Assembly (NCBI RefSeq): GCF_024331145.1
Contig: NZ_JANDJO010000005.1
Coordinates: 110,709 to 174,708, forward strand
Direction of reading: 5' to 3'
DNA from: Shimia sp. CNT1-13L.2
GTDB lineage: Bacteria > Pseudomonadota > Alphaproteobacteria > Rhodobacterales > Rhodobacteraceae
Length of the DNA stretch: 64,000 nucleotides
The notes under the pieces were generated by a model that made no database searches, was not told the DNA's origin, and was given only the letters and a program-made list of their open reading frames with translations. This document shows, piece after piece, positions 63,223 through 64,000 of the stretch; position 1 is the stretch's first letter, and each line of letters starts with the position of its first letter. Both the position numbers and the translations under genes were made by a program.

Positions 63223-64000
63223 CTACTTCCGCAGAACCGCCCGGTACCAGCGCCGCAGCGTCTCGCCCACCCCAAGCCGGAACAAGATCTTGATCGCCCG
63301 CCGCCTCACCTTGAGCAAGGCCATGCGCAGACGCAGGGAAAGCGACAATCCCCCCCGCTTGCCGGACTGCTCTTTCAACAGCGGTTCGATCAGCAACAGG
63401 TCTTCCCTGTCACGCCCCGCCAGACGACGCTTCTTGAGATCGCGCACAGCATCGAGACTGAGGAACTTGAGCCCACGGAAATAGAAATGGTGCTTCGGAT
63501 CATAAAGCAGGTCTTGCGTCCCAACATCGTGATACGCGGCGTCATGCGTCTCGAACGGCGCACCGACCGCATCTAGGGCGGTCACCACATCAATGTCCCC
63601 CGGCGCCCGCAGCCCATAGACCGCCATCACCATCCCCGTGTCTAAGGCAACCTCTCCTGCCGCCCCGCCAACGTCTCGAAGATAGTCCTGCACCACCTGC
63701 ATGTTGGCCCCGGTTTCGGCAAACGCCGTCGGCTTTGCGTGATCCAGAAAATGACGGGCATTTGCGTTGAACAGCAACCGCGCCAGCTCAACCGCCTCCG
63801 CGTGCGTATCAGTAATGTGGATCGAACTCTTGCCGATGCCATAGATCCCGCGAATGTCGTCCTTCAGGGCAACACGGTCCCGCTCGGGCGGGGCATCAAA
63901 GACAAGAACCCTTAGGGGATCGCGCCCCGAAAAACAGGCCATCAGCTTGCGGCGAACCCCGGGAAAATGCGCCTCTGCCTCGCCCAGCCATGGCTCCCCC
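63223..64000 (-). CDS. Protein of unknown function (5' part cut by the window end)
   Basis: At least 258 codons, open to the right edge; visible upstream residues (EPWLGEAEAHFPGVRRKLMA) read as protein, so the ATG at 63942 is probably internal. The middle contains AVYGLRAPGDIDVVTALDAV, a G-L-R-x3-D-I-D pattern that recalls nucleotidyltransferase-fold active sites. The C-terminal ~50 residues are rich in Arg and Lys (RRRAIKILFRLGVGETLRRW). No close family is recognised. It could belong to a polysaccharide or sugar-transfer locus continuing outside; this is speculation. Confidence 0.65.
   Translation of the reverse strand, partial: GEPWLGEAEAHFPGVRRKLMACFSGRDPLRVLVFDAPPERDRVALKDDIRGIYGIGKSSIHITDTHAEAVELARLLFNANARHFLDHAKPTAFAETGANMQVVQDYLRDVGGAAGEVALDTGMVMAVYGLRAPGDIDVVTALDAVGAPFETHDAAYHDVGTQDLLYDPKHHFYFRGLKFLSLDAVRDLKKRRLAGRDREDLLLIEPLLKEQSGKRGGLSLSLRLRMALLKVRRRAIKILFRLGVGETLRRWYRAVLRK

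Noticed and set aside
1-64000. Mobile elements, tRNA or rRNA genes, CRISPR arrays
   Set aside because: None found by reading; no transposase, integrase, att-like repeat or RNA-gene sequence was recognised.

Overview
The window looks like chromosomal DNA of a marine alphaproteobacterium of the Rhodobacterales (Roseobacter group). The basis is protein-level resemblance, GC-rich coding throughout, short-form HisG with HisZ and HisS, a NasS/NasT-controlled assimilatory nitrate cluster, a full carbon-phosphorus lyase set, a DUF1127 gene and three CntA/GbcA-type Rieske oxygenases. No rRNA, tRNA, CRISPR array, insertion sequence or prophage was seen. The first gene (DUF1127) and the last gene (unknown, minus strand) are cut by the window edges.

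Layout. 1-137: DUF1127 tail and terminator. 298-9436: a GATase1/AraC regulator followed by a tight plus-strand operon (Rieske oxygenase, choline-sulfatase-like sulfatase, SDR, cupin, beta-keto acid cleavage enzyme (BKACE), aldehyde dehydrogenase, SDR, carnitine-dehydrogenase-like enzyme), read as catabolism of a quaternary-ammonium compound, possibly sulfated or carnitine-like. 9509-17760: housekeeping genes (nrdJ, DUF1489, hisS-hisZ-hisG, ilvD). 18211-19904: an AlkP-superfamily phosphatase and an SDR. 20055-32177: nitrate assimilation (nasT, nasS, an ANTAR-type leader with terminator, nrtA, nrtB, a fused double ATPase, globin, nirB, nirD, nasA). 32209-45802: phosphonate uptake and C-P lyase (phnM, DUF1045, phnGHIJKLN, phnF, a second phnM-like gene, a hexapeptide transferase, phnCDE1E2). 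46012-48009: a large RTX-repeat choice-of-anchor protein. 48364-51751: two Rieske oxygenases with a LysR regulator. 52003-58259: an iron/haem-type cluster (hemP, two imelysins, porin, di-haem oxidoreductase, DUF1513). 58340-63177: pcaQ facing pobA-pcaC-pcaH-pcaG and a second BKACE, for 4-hydroxybenzoate and protocatechuate breakdown.

How they work together. The window is dominated by nutrient-scavenging modules, each with its own regulator: nitrate through NasT antitermination, phosphonate through PhnF and perhaps a Pho box, quaternary amines through the GATase1/AraC protein, and aromatics through PcaQ. The most interesting points are the mixed sulfatase/Rieske/BKACE operon at the left, the NasT target RNA before nrtA, the DUF1045 2H-phosphoesterase in a C-P lyase locus that lacks phnP, a BKACE at the end of the pca operon that could replace part of the usual beta-ketoadipate lower pathway, and an imelysin whose GxHxxE histidine is replaced by tyrosine.
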